Of a stretch of 64,000 nucleotides of DNA, positions 11,845-22,887 are shown piece by piece; the first letter of the stretch is position 1, and each line of letters starts with the position of its first letter. A program made the position numbers and the translations under genes. This stretch comes from Roridomyces roridus. Taxonomy: Eukaryota > Basidiomycota > Agaricomycetes > Agaricales > Mycenaceae. The stretch lies in contig JARKIF010000074.1 of the NCBI GenBank assembly GCA_029378245.1, positions 96,145 through 160,144 of the forward strand. Reading direction: 5' to 3'. The notes beneath the pieces were generated by a model that did no database searches, had not been told where the DNA came from, and saw only the letters and a program-made list of their open reading frames with translations.

Positions 11845-11980
11845 CGTCGGTGGAAGAGGGGGTGGGCCAAGGTTTTGTTTCATCGTCACCTGGAGCAGTG
11901 CCTCGAGAAGCGTTGGAAACCCGCAGCGGCGACACCCATTCAGATGGGTGTTCGTCTTTTCAAAAATAGGGCGAGAGACT

Positions 11981-12062
11981 GGAGGCCTGCAGCTGGCCTG
12001 ATGCAAGAAAGTCTACATACTCATGAGCCGCGGCCTTCCCACCCTGCCAGCTGCAGGCCTCC
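11981..12062. repeat. Perfect 17-bp inverted repeat (hairpin 1)
   Basis: GGAGGCCTGCAGCTGGC at 11981-11997 is repeated as its exact reverse complement at 12046-12062, with a loop of about 48 nt. It lies about 100-200 bp upstream of the start of VIT-vWA copy A. Confidence 0.85.
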
Positions 12063-12084
12063 AATCGAAAGCTCAGCGTTATGC

Positions 12085-12340
12085 CCGGACGGGATAGATT
12101 GAGTTTCGTACCTTGTTCAGTGACTGGGTGATCAGAAAAAGAGGTACGGCCGTGTTTTCAAAGTGTGCATCAAGGCTGAAAGCAAGAGCAGAGGGACCAA
12201 AAAGGGAACGATTGGTAGACGACCTACATACCTATTGCTGGAAAACTCCCACCAATCAAGTCGTGGCCTTCCCAACCGCCCCTGGAAAAATCCGTCTCAT
12301 GTCGGACCGGTCGATTTGAGTTTTGCACCTCGTTCAGGCT
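12085..12340. repeat. Diverged direct repeat of about 220-bp period
   Basis: The block around 12095-12119 (GATTGAGTTTCGTACCTTGT) recurs around 12313-12337 as GATTTGAGTTTTGCACCTCG. The GGCCTTCCCA word near 12033 recurs near 12262. This suggests an old tandem duplication of noncoding DNA between the two minus-strand genes. Confidence 0.55.
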
Positions 12341-12371
12341 CCCGTGCGTGTCAAGAAGAGAGGCAAAACAG

Positions 12372-12449
12372 GATGCGACGCAGCCATCCACATTGCCCTC
12401 TACATACTTTGCAGCCGCGATAAGCGTGCGTGGATGGCTGCGTCGCATC
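12372..12449. repeat. Perfect 20-bp inverted repeat (hairpin 2)
   Basis: GATGCGACGCAGCCATCCAC at 12372-12391 and its exact reverse complement at 12430-12449, with a loop of about 38 nt. It lies about 340 bp beyond the stop of the HMG gene. It could form a cruciform in DNA or a hairpin in RNA. Confidence 0.85.
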
Positions 12450-12787
12450 AAGGTCACCCCCACTCGGCTGAGATGGTGATCTGCGTTTTGTTCCTTGTTC
12501 CGAGTACCGCCCCTGTGAGGTTGCTCGAAAGCGCACCGAGATGCATACAACATCAAGCAGAGGTTATATTTTTTATGAGACACGAAGCAGCCAAGGAGCA
12601 GCTGAAGTAAAGTATAATACTGGGAATAAAGAAAGAAGAGGGTGAGGCGAGGTCGCAGCTTTTGCATGTACAAGGTGAATATAAAGAAAGGATTGGAGGT
12701 AAGGTACGAGACGATACGATACGAGTGAACGAGCGAAACTTGGAGCTTGTTGATCTGGCAATATGCAGCATGCGAGAGACGGGACAT

Positions 12788-13658
12788 TTAGTCATCGTCC
12801 GCCTCGTCCTCCTCCTCGTCGCCGCTGGCAGGCGCGCTGGTCTTCTTGGCCTGCCCGCTGTCGTACGCGAGCTTCTCGTCCTCAGCGCGCGTCTTGTCCT
12901 TGGCGGCCTGCTCGACGTAGGGCTTCTTCTCCTCGTCGTCGAGCTCTTTCCACTTGGCACCCAGCAGCTTGCCGACCTCGCCTGCATCCAGTCAGCATCG
13001 ATGCAAGGAACAAGAAGCAAGGGACGTACCGAATCCGGCCTCGGGGTTCTCAGTCTTGATCCTCTCGCGCCAGTCCTGGCTGAAGAACATGTACGCAGAG
13101 AGGGCGCGCTTGGGGGCGTTGGGGTCCTTTTTGCCCTTGCCACGGGCGGGCTTTTCAGCCTTCTCGGCGGCCTTGCGCTACAGAAGTGGGTTAGTACGCA
13201 ATGTCAGGTGGAAGATATGTCAGAGGATGAAAGCTCGACAAAGGGTCGAGCCATCGAAGGGGCGTGACGTGGCAACCTATCGACACGGCGACGAGCTATC
13301 CCAGAGGGAGGTGAAAGGCCCAGAAGCAAGACAAGGATAGCTCGAGATAGCAGTCGTGCACCACAAATACATCCGATGGTCGTGACGTGGCAACCAACGA
13401 GGGCGACGACGACGACGATGGCCCCAGTGGCCGCCATGGAGTATGGTGGAAGGTGTCCGAGGACTGAGACATATGACATCAAAGTCGATGGAACACCTGA
13501 TGCGCCCCTCGGCGTGACGAGCAGCATGACAAGGGGGCTGGCGACGCCCCAGGAGCCGACGACGAGCGAGCGACGGCGGTCCCGGGGCTAGTCGAGAAGG
13601 AAAAGACGAATGTGATGCGAATGAAGGTACTCACTTTGGGTTTGGACTCCTTGGGCAT
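12788..13658 (-). CDS. HMG-box protein, NHP6/HMGB type (121 aa)
   Basis: Exons about 13635-13658, 13030-13177 and 12788-12981 give 122 codons with the stop. A Lys/Arg-rich N-terminus ([20 protein letters not shown]) leads into one HMG box starting [17 protein letters not shown]. The conserved Pro/Ala/Lys, Phe-Phe and Trp residues and [10 protein letters not shown] follow. The protein ends in an acidic tail ([11 protein letters not shown]). NHP6-type proteins bend DNA without sequence specificity and assist chromatin remodelling in the nucleus. The first intron is about 457 nt, unusually long for this window. The acceptor-like TCCCCAG just before the ATG suggests another intron in the 5' UTR. 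Confidence 0.92.
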
Positions 13659-14471
13659 ATCTGGGGACAAAACGCGAGGATCAGCTTCATTCAAGGGCTA
13701 CGAGGGCGATACGGAGGGCAGAGAAGGCAGGAAGAGGGCATGGGGAGCAGAGTCAGGTCGCGCGGCGGACGCGACTGGAGCCAAATAAAGCACGCGCCCG
13801 CTGCTGCCCATGGCATCGAGCACGACGACGACGAGGCTTATCGCGGTCGTCTTCGCGGGCAAAATGGTGGTGAATGAGACAAAGAACTCACTGGATGTGA
13901 AAAGGGAGAGAAAAGAGGGCGGTGGAGGGGAGTGGGATTTGTTGGAGGTTTTGGCGGGGGCTCTGTACGCCTACTGCTATTGCGCTGGCTGCTGGCTGAG
14001 GTGGGCGAGTCCGCTTTATCTGACTAATATTCGTCGGAGTTTGAATTCACGCACGGACTCGCTGCCGACGGGCCGAGTGGTAACAAACGTCAATAGTCAA
14101 CATGGTCACGTTCCAGATGCGCTGGCTTTCTCGTGACTGGCAACCCACAATACAATTTAGAAAGAAACCAAGGCTCGATCTGAATGCTTGCTTGCTGGCT
14201 ACCTCTGGCAGTTCCTTCAAGTTGTCCACCCATTTACAGTCGACGCAAGAGATTTTCGAGGTCAAGAGTGAACGATTTTCACTCGACACGGCCGTTATTT
14301 ATGGTTCAGCCGAATCTTGCGGACAGTGGTGCGGAGAGTCACATCTCATACGCCGCTGAACCGCCCGAAACCGCTCGGCGCATTTAAAAACGGGTCAAGA
14401 AGCTTCGTTTCCCTCTCCACCAGCCAATTTACCGTGCCCGCTTCTCTCTTACACCTCTGACCCGCCCAAGA
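13659..14471. promoter_or_regulatory. Divergent intergenic region, HMG gene / NTF2-like pseudogene
   Basis: About 0.8 kb separates the start codons of two divergently oriented genes, so it probably contains both promoters. No specific motif was assigned. Confidence 0.4.
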
Positions 14472-14994
14472 ATGCTCAGTGCGGTCGGACGACAAAACTT
14501 GAGATACTACACTTCGTACCATCCCGCTGCAGACGAGACTATCGGCCAATTCTCCTCCCTTTTGTTTAAGCGCCTCTTCTTCCAATGCGACCTTACCATA
14601 GTCAATTCCTCCTGGGAGCACGACGTTGCGAAGGACGCTTTCATCAGGTACGCTTGCCTCTCAGTAATTCGTCTGCTAACATCTTCACAGCGTCAACGGC
14701 ACTATCATGCCACCCGCCACTTTCCTCGAGCTCATAAAGGATTTCCACTCCACCGCAGTCGCGACGCTGGAAAAAGAGGAGACCCTGCTCATGGCTCCCA
14801 AGGATCCTGAAGGACGGACGGGCACAGTCGCGCAGACCGCGTAGCTGGTGGTGAAGCACCAGGATGGGAAGATAGTAGTCGATCAGAGCTCGGTTACGAT
14901 TATGCAGGTTGGGGAGGAGGATGGAAGGAGGAAGATGACTAGTTTGGTGGAAACGACGGTGGAGAGGATGAGGCAGGATGCAGCGGCAGTTTAG
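14472..14994 (+). pseudogene. NTF2/SnoaL-like small protein gene with internal stop
   Basis: Exons about 14472-14647 and 14691-14994 match the intact gene at 37390 along their whole length: same intron position, YHPAADETI versus YQPAANETI, DGRRKMTSLVE versus DGRRIMTSLVE. In this copy an in-frame TAG at 14842-14844 interrupts the protein at the position of a Gln in the intact copy, a CAG-to-TAG type change. Downstream the frame stays open to the expected stop at 14992-14994. Either this is a recent pseudogene or a truncated protein of about 108 residues is made. The NTF2/SnoaL fold is suggested only by size and by the FLELIKDFHSTA..L-type helix. Confidence 0.75.
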
Positions 14995-15420
14995 AACGCG
15001 TGTACTATTGGCTCGGTCTCTGGAACTCAGTAAGTAGTTCATTGGGAACGTTCGAAGAGTCGGCGCTGGAATACGGATCATCGGCATTTGACCGCCGATT
15101 ACTCTTGCTTCTGTCCTCCAACCGTACATAACGGCGCCTGCAGTTCGAGCGTGCCGCTTCCAGCCCAGCTATAATCTATTGTTACGCATTAGCACAGGCG
15201 ACTCCCGTCGTTCATTTCAACAGCACGACGCTGGCGTCAAAACATCGTACAATCGTATTTCAAGGCCGGGCGTCTGTCCACAAGTCCGATGACCTACCCG
15301 CGTTACAATCCGTGGGATCGAGGATTACAGGCCTACTTTAAACTCGGAACCGCGACCAAACTGGTCAAGATGCTGTGAAGATCTTGCGGCGACGAGCTGT
15401 ATAAATGGCTCGACTCCTTG
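14995..15420. other. Intergenic region upstream of VIT-vWA copy B
   Basis: Probably the promoter of copy B. No gene or clear motif identified. Confidence 0.35.
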
Positions 15421-18400
15421 ATGGATCCCACCCAAAGCATGCCAGCACTCTACGGACTCTACTACTTCTTCCAGAACCAACAATTTTCTCTTCCCCTGCT
15501 CAATGTTCGTGCCGAGGCCAGCATCAAGGAGCTTGCGGCACAGGTCAAGCTCACACAGACCTACGGGAACGATGCGACGTTTCCTATCCAGGCAAAGTTC
15601 TCGTTCCCCATCCCTGCACGCGCTGTCGTAGCCGCATTTTGCATGATCAAGCAGGATGGGACGAGAATTGTCGGCTCTGTAATGGAGAAACAGGAAGCGA
15701 AGGAGACGTACGATACGGCGGTGAGCCAGGGTCAGCAGGCGTCGTTGATGGAGCAGCAGACTCCCGATGGTGTGTTTCGTCGTTTGTTTCTTTTATATGT
15801 TCTAATGGCAGCTCAGTCTTCCAGGTTTCGGTCGGAAATATCCCATTCAAGGAGCAGGTCCAAATCGAGCTTGTCTACGCTACAGAACTCGTGAGTCTGT
15901 CCACAAAGCCTCGCAAACGCGAAGTTTAACCAGTTTGCAGACGGAAGATGAAGAAAACGATCAAATCCGCTTCCATCTCCCTGTGCATATCGGCCCGCGT
16001 TATGGAAGACCTCCCGGGCCCTCCTTCACAGACACAGCTTTCATCTCCCCCTCATCGCCAGCCCCGTTCCTCAGCCTCCTCGTAAATGTCGAGGCCGTTG
16101 CACCAATCTCAAAAATTGGCTGCCCTTCCCACTCGGTCTCCACCGAGTTGGGCCCTGATTCCAGCCTTCCCGACTTTAAGGATCTTCCGTTCTCCAACTA
16201 CGCCCGCGTCTCCCTTGCCTCTGAATCCGCTCTCGACCAGGATTTTGTCTTGACCATCAAATCCGCTGGTCTCGACACCCCTCGCTGTGTTGCCGAGCTT
16301 CATCCTTCCAACGACACCGTTGCAATGGGATTGACCCTCGTCCCGCGATTCAGGCTCCCCGACCTCTCACGGCAGGAATTCGTCTTCCTCGTCGACCGCT
16401 CCGGCTCGATGCAGGGCAAACGCATCGAGGCAGCCCGGAAAGCGCTTGTCGTGATGCTCCGCTCGCTTCCGCACCAAGACTCTCTCTTCCAAATTGCATC
16501 TTTTGGAACGCGTCATAGCTTTCTCTGGGAGGCCGGGAGCAAGGTTTATAATCAGGAAACTCTCGATGAGGCCACGCGCCACGTCGATACGATGCAGTCA
16601 AACTACGGTGGTACAAATATTCGGAATGCACTGGCGATGTGCTTCAAGGCACGCAAACTTGACCGTCCGATGAGTCTGTTGGTACTGACAGACGGGGATG
16701 CGTGGGATATCGATGGTGTTCTCGAGGAGGTCAAGGCAGCCGTAGCGAGTGCCCCTGCGAATGCGTTTCTTCGTGTCTCCGTGTTGGGTATTGGGAACTC
16801 GGCGTCTACGGCCATGTGCGAGGGTATTGCGAGGATTGGGAATGGGGCGTGCATGATGGTTGGTGAGGAGGAGACGAGTTTCACGGGCAAGATTGCCAGG
16901 ATGCTCAAAGCTGCGAGGACGCCGCCGATTTCAAATGTGTCTGTCGACTGGGGTCGGCCGGCTGAGGAGAAGCTTGCGGTCGTTGACTCAGAAGATGAAG
17001 ATGATTTTGAGATGGTGGATGACCCACGCGAGAAGCCGAAGAAGACGCTCAACATTTTCGATGAGAGCGTCGATGATCTCAATGACTTTGGGTCCACGGC
17101 CGCGCCTCCACCAGCACCGGTCGTCCTTCCTCATCCAGCGGCCGTGCAACAAGCACCTTTCAAGATTCAGCATCTCTTCCCCAACATCCGTCTCAATGTC
17201 TATGCCATTTTGCAAGGTACATTTCGACATTTTTTGTAGCGTATCCTACTAACATCTCTCAAGGTAAAAACGTTCCAAAAACCGTTACCATCCGCGGCTC
17301 TACCGCGGACGGCTCGGAAATCGCCCTGCCCATCACCGTCACCCTGAGCAGCCTCCCCAATGCACCGAACGCGCCGCCAGCCGTGCACTCCCTTGCCGTG
17401 CGCAAGATCATTCAGGATCTCGAGGACGGTCGGCACGACCTGGCTTCGGCCATCGCCAATCCAGACGATGCGGACCTCCTCAAACGGACGGTCAAGGCGA
17501 GCATCATCCGCCTTGGGAAGACATACTCCATCGCTTCGTCGCATACTTCCTTTGTCGCTGTGGATGAGTTTGGGCCCGTAGTACAGGAGGAGGTGTATGT
17601 TCTCTCTGGCGTTGCGGCACCTACCTCTTCCTGGCGGACGTTGACGAAGGGTAGCAGGTCCATGCCAACTTCCAGGGCAGCAGCCCCTGCTCAGGGCTAT
17701 ATGTCTGCCTCGATGGGGTCGATGCCCGTTACCATACTGCCCACGCAACCGAGTATGCCGCCTCCGCTTCCTCCTGGTCAGGCGGCTCCCTTTCCTCCTT
17801 CGAGTTCGGAGCTGGGAGTTCAGACTTTGAGGATGGGCCGCCGATCAGCCGCTTTCCCAGTTTCTTCTGCCTCGCGCCCCTTGCCCCAGCCTTCTAGAAC
17901 TGGAGCCACCACAGCTTCGTTCTCCGCGCGGCCCTCGATGTCCTTGGCGTCGCCTTCGCTTCCCCGGACTGTGGATATGGGTCGTGGGCCCGACGTGATG
18001 TGGGGTCCAACTTTGACCGAGGATAGGTCGGGAGGGCCGTCTGCTTCGGTTCCTTCACGACAAGATAAGCTCATGGATCTATTATCCGTGGGCCAGGAGA
18101 TGAGAGCGCCTGTGATGACTGTCAGGACGAGTCGGGCTAGCCGGGCGCGTGTGGCAAGGGCGCGTGTGGATCATTCAAGCACTGAAAATACCGCTGCTCT
18201 CGACCCTCTTGAAGCGCTCGCGCGTCTACAAGCCTTTGACGGCGCTTTCTCCCTCGACGTCCTAACGATCGTCAAGTTGGCCGTCGACATCCAGGTCGTC
18301 CGCGACGCGTTCCCAGCTGGTTCGGGTGACGCAATTGTAGCCACTGTCCTTGCTATGGCGTACCTTTCTGCGAGGCTGGGTCTATCGGTGAACCGAGATT

Positions 18401-18504
18401 CGTGGGAGGGCATCTATGACAAGGCCAAGCAGTACGTTGAGGCGGCGTTGGGTGCTGAGAGTGTGGATGCGTTGGAGGCAAAGGTCGTTACGATGCTTGT
18501 GTAA
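15421..18504 (+). CDS. VIT-vWA protein, copy B (979 aa)
   Basis: Exons about 15421-15769, 15817-15890, 15941-17216 and 17264-18504 give 980 codons with the stop. The ATG at 15439 (MPALYGLYYFF) is also possible and matches the start of copy C. The order is a VIT domain, a vWA domain with MIDAS (DRSGSM, YGGTN, LTDGD), an acidic linker with SEDEDDFEMVDD, a beta-rich part, a long Ser/Pro/Met-rich linker and a helical C-terminal region (LEALARLQAFDGAFSLDVL). No zinc finger is present; the linker that holds it in copy A is here low-complexity and Cys-free. The first and last introns are at the same places as in copy A; the middle intron is absent from copy A. Confidence 0.88.
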
Positions 18505-18731
18505 GTAGGATTCTGCACGTCATTGCTGCCGCCAGTGGCCCTCGACCAGCGTGTTCAATGAGGGTAGGGGTCAGACGGAAATTGTCCTGCGTAGTTGCTG
18601 TCGTTCATCTTAGGCCAGGGGTAGTTGTATTTATCGAAATTGTTGAGCTTCCCGCTTGATACGGATCACCGGGTGGATCGAGACTCGAGATTCGCCGCTA
18701 TGTAAAGCCGTGGCCAGCTTGACGTACCAAA

Positions 18732-19509
18732 ATGCTGAGACTGGCACGTAAATTCATTGTCTACACGACGGGCGCAGGTAGTCTCTCTCGACGAACCGTG
18801 ACCTCCGCTAATATAGGGCAGGCGCTGCGGGCTTTGGCGGCTTCCTCTTCCTCACCCGCAAATCGCAGTTTGTGCCGTACGACTTGGACGCCGATCCGCT
18901 CTTCAACTCGGACTTGTTCAAGAAATTCAACCCGAATGCAAACTTCCCTGCGCTGCACGACTTGTGCGTCCGTCGCGTGCCGCTGAGCAAGATTCGTCCC
19001 GAGTTGCTCAAGGAGGAGGGAAAGCTGGTGGAGGCGTTCTGTGGAGGGATCTATGGTGGTATCGGTGCGTTTATCTTTCTTTCTAGATCGGGACTACTGC
19101 TCATACAACACACCAAGGCTACGAGGTTCAACGCAAGGTACTCGAGAACAAGTACCGTGGACCCGAAACCGCTTCCCAACTCTGGGACAAACCCGAGCTC
19201 GCACAATCGGCATATGCAGTGGGCACGCAAATCACGGACCACTTTGAGGTCGTCTCGCACACTCCCACCGCCATCGTCGTCCGAGCGGGAGACTCGCCGC
19301 GTAAACCGGATGTACGGGAATCGGATGGGTTGTTTGAGATGAGCGCGGTTGTGAAGGAGGACGAGGGCGTGGCCGAGTTTAGGTTGAAGAGTCTGTTCTT
19401 CCGGTCGGCGGGTAACAGTGAGGAGCGCCTTCCTCCCCCTGTGGCGTTCCTTCATCGTTTGTATACCCAGCTGTGGATGGAGACGGGGATAAAGAAAGCT
19501 CTCAAATGA
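18732..19509 (+). CDS. Conserved hypothetical protein with N-terminal membrane segment (226 aa)
   Basis: Exons about 18732-18777, 18822-19064 and 19118-19509 give 227 codons with the stop. The N-terminus has a Gly/Ala/Phe-rich hydrophobic stretch (YTTGAGAAGFGGFLFLTR) that could be a single membrane anchor or targeting signal. A soluble domain follows with KKFNPNANFPALHDLCVRR, KIRPELL and a C-terminal part ending in GIKKALK. The pattern looks like a fungal family of uncharacterised membrane-anchored proteins, but no name can be given with confidence. It lies between VIT-vWA copy B and the SurE gene on the same strand. Confidence 0.75.
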
Positions 19510-19622
19510 TGTACTTTTGCGCGAATAGCCCATTTTACTGGGAAGAAGTTGGAGAAGAGTGCAAGTTGAATTTGATCCAAGTTGACGAACGTGCTCCGAA
19601 GTGATTGCTCTCAACTTCCACC

Positions 19623-20889
19623 ATGATTATACCCTTCCTCCAGCTCGTCTTTGCATACACCGTCTGTGCATCCAGAATCGTATTGACCAACGACGACGGA
19701 TGGGCAGTTGCCCTCGTTCGTGCGCAGAATGACGCCCTCAAGGCCGCTGGTCATGATGTAGGCTACTTCCTGGCGCTGTCTCTGAAGCCTGTCTGAGATT
19801 GCAGGTCATCTTATCGTGTCCGGCAACAGATAAATCCGGTACAGGGTCGTCGACCACGACTCCGACTCCGTTGAAGACGCCTTGTGAATTCAAGACTTGT
19901 CCAGTCGGGTCGCCCGCAACTGGGTTCAATGCTTCCGATCGTGCGCTCTGCTTTCTTCCTCAACTTTCGCGTTTTCATCGTCTCTAAATAGCTCGTTTGA
20001 ATTATGTGAATGCCTACCCGGTGTATGTTGTGTCTCTGAGCAACTGGACCGGCTGAATCTGGTTCAGTGACGCAGCAATCTTCGGCATCCAGATGCTTGC
20101 CCCCGAATTTTGGAGCTCCAGACCCGACTTTGTGTTCTCGGGTCCAAACGTCGGAAGTGCGTCCACATTTCACTCTGCAGAACTAGACTAGACTATTCCA
20201 CAGATAATGCTGGGGGATTGACTGTCCACAGATCTGGAACCGTGTAAGTATGTCCACTTCAACCGGTCTATTATCTTTACCATTGGAATCCCAGCGGTGC
20301 GGCCACGGAAGCAGCCAAGCAAGGGATTCCTGCTGCAGCCTTCTCGGGCGCCACCGCCTCTCATATCTCATACACCACCCTTGCCACAAACCCCGACTCC
20401 AAGAACACCAAAGCCGCGGTGATTTACAGCGCTCTCAGCGTCAAACTTCTAGAAACCCTCTTCGCCTCGTCCGCACCGATCCTACCCAATAACACAATCT
20501 TGAACGTCAACTACCCGTCGACGAGCAAATGCACTTCCCCAGACGCGTTCAAGTTCGTGCTTACTCGAATCAACTCGGCTTTTGGAGCCCCAGACGACGT
20601 GGAGACTTGTGGCGCGACGCGTTTACCGATCGAGTCGTCTGTCCTTCGGCAATCTGGATGTTTTGCGAGTGTTAGTGTGATGGATGCGGGTACCAAGGGT
20701 GATGTAGATGCTGAGACGCAAGCTGTGGTTCTCGAGAAGCTTGAGGGGATTCTTGATTGCGGTGAGTTTGAACTTTGGGTATTTGATTCAATGGCGTGGT
20801 GAACTTATCTGTGTGTAGTTCCTCGGTCAAGGTGGCTAGTCGGTGTTGTTTTATCGGCTGCAACTTTTGGACGTTTATTCTTTGCTTGA
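19623..20889 (+). CDS. SurE-like survival protein / acid phosphatase, secreted (322 aa)
   Basis: Seven exons, about 19623-19757, 19805-19940, 19992-20022, 20068-20156, 20204-20243, 20295-20761 and 20819-20889, give 323 codons with the stop. A signal peptide (MIIPFLQLVFAYTVCAS) precedes RIVLTNDDGW, the metal-binding DD motif of SurE. Then come AAGHDVILSCPA, NYVNAYPVDAA, SGPN.G.NAGGLTVHRSGTV and ATASHISY, all typical of the SurE nucleoside-phosphate phosphohydrolase fold. The last exon encodes a hydrophobic tail (WLVGVVLSAATFGRLFFA) that could be a GPI signal or membrane anchor. Skipping that exon would give a different short end. Fungal secreted SurE proteins usually act as acid phosphatases. 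Confidence 0.85.
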
Positions 20890-21039
20890 ATCTATCTCGA
20901 CCAGGGACCCGACCATGTTCAACCGGGATGTTCAAGTCTTCGATGTGTGCTTTCTTGGGGTTTGGCCCTTTGGGATGGTGTAGGAGAGAGGGTTATCAGG
21001 ATGTTTGTTTGATTCATGACTTGTATTCGACGCTAGCCA

Positions 21040-21560
21040 CCTCGCCGCATTAGGGTTTGCGATGTGTGATGCGGACACTGTCGGCAAACAGTGGCCCCAA
21101 ACTCAGACCTCGACCACCACCACCAATCCACACTTCGGCCAGGGACTGATCAAGAGAGGCCCACGAAATTCGAAACTTTCCTTGACGTTTGGTGACCGTT
21201 GGATGGATATCGGTCTTTCGGAATTTCCAATGAAATGCGATCCTCTGGGCCTTCCTAAAGTTGATATTGACGTATTGAATGGTGAGATCTAAAGACAACG
21301 TCATCTACGCTGCAAGGTACCTGGTGGGAAATCACGGTCCAGCCCGCTCCCATGGGACACTGACTGACCTTGCGGGGAGTGCACAAAAGCAGTGGCCGCG
21401 CTGAATCATCCATTGATCCCCAGTTGCGGAAGCCCGCCTTTGGACTTCAAGAGACATGAATCAGCGACGTCTTACTCAGTCCTCGATCAGGTAAGGACTG
21501 GAAGGCCGCTCCAGAAACTTACTATTTAATAGGTTCGAAGCTCGTCGTTTTGTCAATATC
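21040..21560. repeat. Inverted-duplication arm B, upstream region of SDR copy 2
   Basis: Corresponds on the opposite strand to 8784-9045 plus 6960-7260, joined without the 1.5 kb segment found in arm A. It ends at the SDR start codon region and probably includes the promoter. The stretch 20890-21039 before it holds nothing else I can identify. Confidence 0.75.
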
Positions 21561-21589
21561 ATTCCAGCTCCCCTTCGACATTTAATACC

Positions 21590-22457
21590 ATGTCTCGCCT
21601 CATTGCATTCATCATCGGAGCCGGTCCCAACATCGGCCAACATACCTCCGCCGCCCTTAAAGCCAAGGGTTATCAAGTCGCCCTTGGTTCTCGCAAACCT
21701 GTCGTCGAAGAGGTCAAGAAGGAAGGTTACTTCCCCGTCGCTCTGGACGTTACGCACCCAGAAACTATCAAGGAGGCTTTTGCGTTGGTCAACAAGGAAC
21801 TCGGACCACCCAGTGTTGTAATTTTCAACGGTAGGCGTTATTCCGACGCGCTCCTAAACATGTGAATTAACTCTTTCTGCAGCAGGTGCCTTCTCCGCCC
21901 CTCCCATCCCCGACGACCCGCTATCGACTCCTCTGGATAAATTCACAGAGATGTCTGCTGTCTCTCTCTCCGTGTTTGCCGCCGCGCAAGAGGCAGTCGC
22001 GGCATTCCGCGCAAAGGCGAACAAGGATGCGTTGAAGACGTTCATCATCACCGGCAACCCTACACCGTGGCAGCCTTTGTGGAGGACGTCGTTCTTCAGT
22101 GGGGTTTTGCAGAAGACGAACGGATGGAGAATGGCTGAACTTCTGGCTCATGCGTACGCCAAGGAGAAATTCCGGTACGATTTGTGTATTTCTACTGCCA
22201 TTGACACGATTGGTTGACTTTGGACTCAGATTCTACTTTGCTTCCCTGGTAAACGCCGAGACGGGAGGAGTCCTCGACCCTCTCTCGGAATTCTGGACCA
22301 GTGGTCCGCAGCATGCGAAGGTCTACACTGACTTGGCTACCCGGCCAGATCAGGCAGACTGGGATTATAGGTACGCTACATCGTCTTTGTTGCTAGCGAC
22401 GATTGCTGAACCTCTCTTAGATTCACCTTGAACGCTGAGCAATGGAAGAAGGCGTAG
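21590..22457 (+). CDS. Atypical short-chain dehydrogenase/reductase, copy 2 (236 aa)
   Basis: Exons about 21590-21830, 21883-22174, 22230-22370 and 22421-22457 give 237 codons with the stop and match copy 1 exon for exon. The nucleotide-binding loop is FIIGAGPNIGQ. The NAG motif of SDRs is kept here (N-A-G-A-F-S across the first intron), unlike copy 1. As in copy 1, the Tyr of the YxxxK motif is absent (SGVLQK). The overall length and the conserved C-terminal QADWDYRFTLNAEQWKKA distinguish it from classical 250-residue SDRs. Substrate unknown. Confidence 0.87.
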
Positions 22458-22596
22458 AGTTGAATCAAACAATAGCTGTGATCTCCGAACCAGTGAACTC
22501 AAACTTCCTTGCAAATCATAGCTGTTTTCGCCGACATTCAGATGATATCCTATTACACAAAATTACACAATTATTTCTTTGGTTGCGAGATTCCCT

Positions 22597-22887
22597 TCAA
22601 GAACACTCGTACTCAGGACCCCCCGGCCCAACTCCAGTATGTCCTCCCTGGTGGCACGAATCCGAACCGCAGTTCTTGTAGAGATAAATCTGGTTGGACG
22701 AGTTGCAGCAGTACCACGCGCAGCCGTTCCCCGCGTTGGGCGGGAGGCCGGTCCAGCAAGAGCCGACGGAGTGGCCGCCGCAGTCGCGCTTGACGAGCTC
22801 GCCGGAGCCTCCGAGGGCGGTGGCCTGGCTTCCTGAGATGACGCTGAGGAGAGCGAAGGCTGCGGTGATGAAGAAGTTCGAAATCAT
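22597..22887 (-). CDS. Small secreted cysteine-rich protein (96 aa, 8 Cys)
   Basis: Single exon. A clear signal peptide (NFFITAAFALLSVISGSQA) is followed by a short pro-region ending in VKR, a Kex2-type dibasic site. The mature part of about 63 residues starts at DCGG and has eight Cys in the order C, C, C, CC, C, C, C. An even Cys number suggests four disulphides. Only one CC pair is present, so it is not a hydrophobin (two CC pairs). Aromatic residues cluster around WYCC. It could be an effector-like or antimicrobial-type protein or a cell-wall protein; sequence alone does not decide. The ATG at 22887 was chosen because it directly precedes the signal peptide. Confidence 0.8.
   Translation of the reverse strand: MISNFFITAAFALLSVISGSQATALGGSGELVKRDCGGHSVGSCWTGLPPNAGNGCAWYCCNSSNQIYLYKNCGSDSCHQGGHTGVGPGGPEYECS

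Noticed and set aside
12553..13143. 196-codon Arg/Ser/Pro-rich frame
   Set aside because: Out-of-frame shadow of the HMG-box exons, crossing their intron.
22597..22887. Hydrophobin call for the 8-Cys secreted protein
   Set aside because: Hydrophobins need two CC pairs; only one is present.
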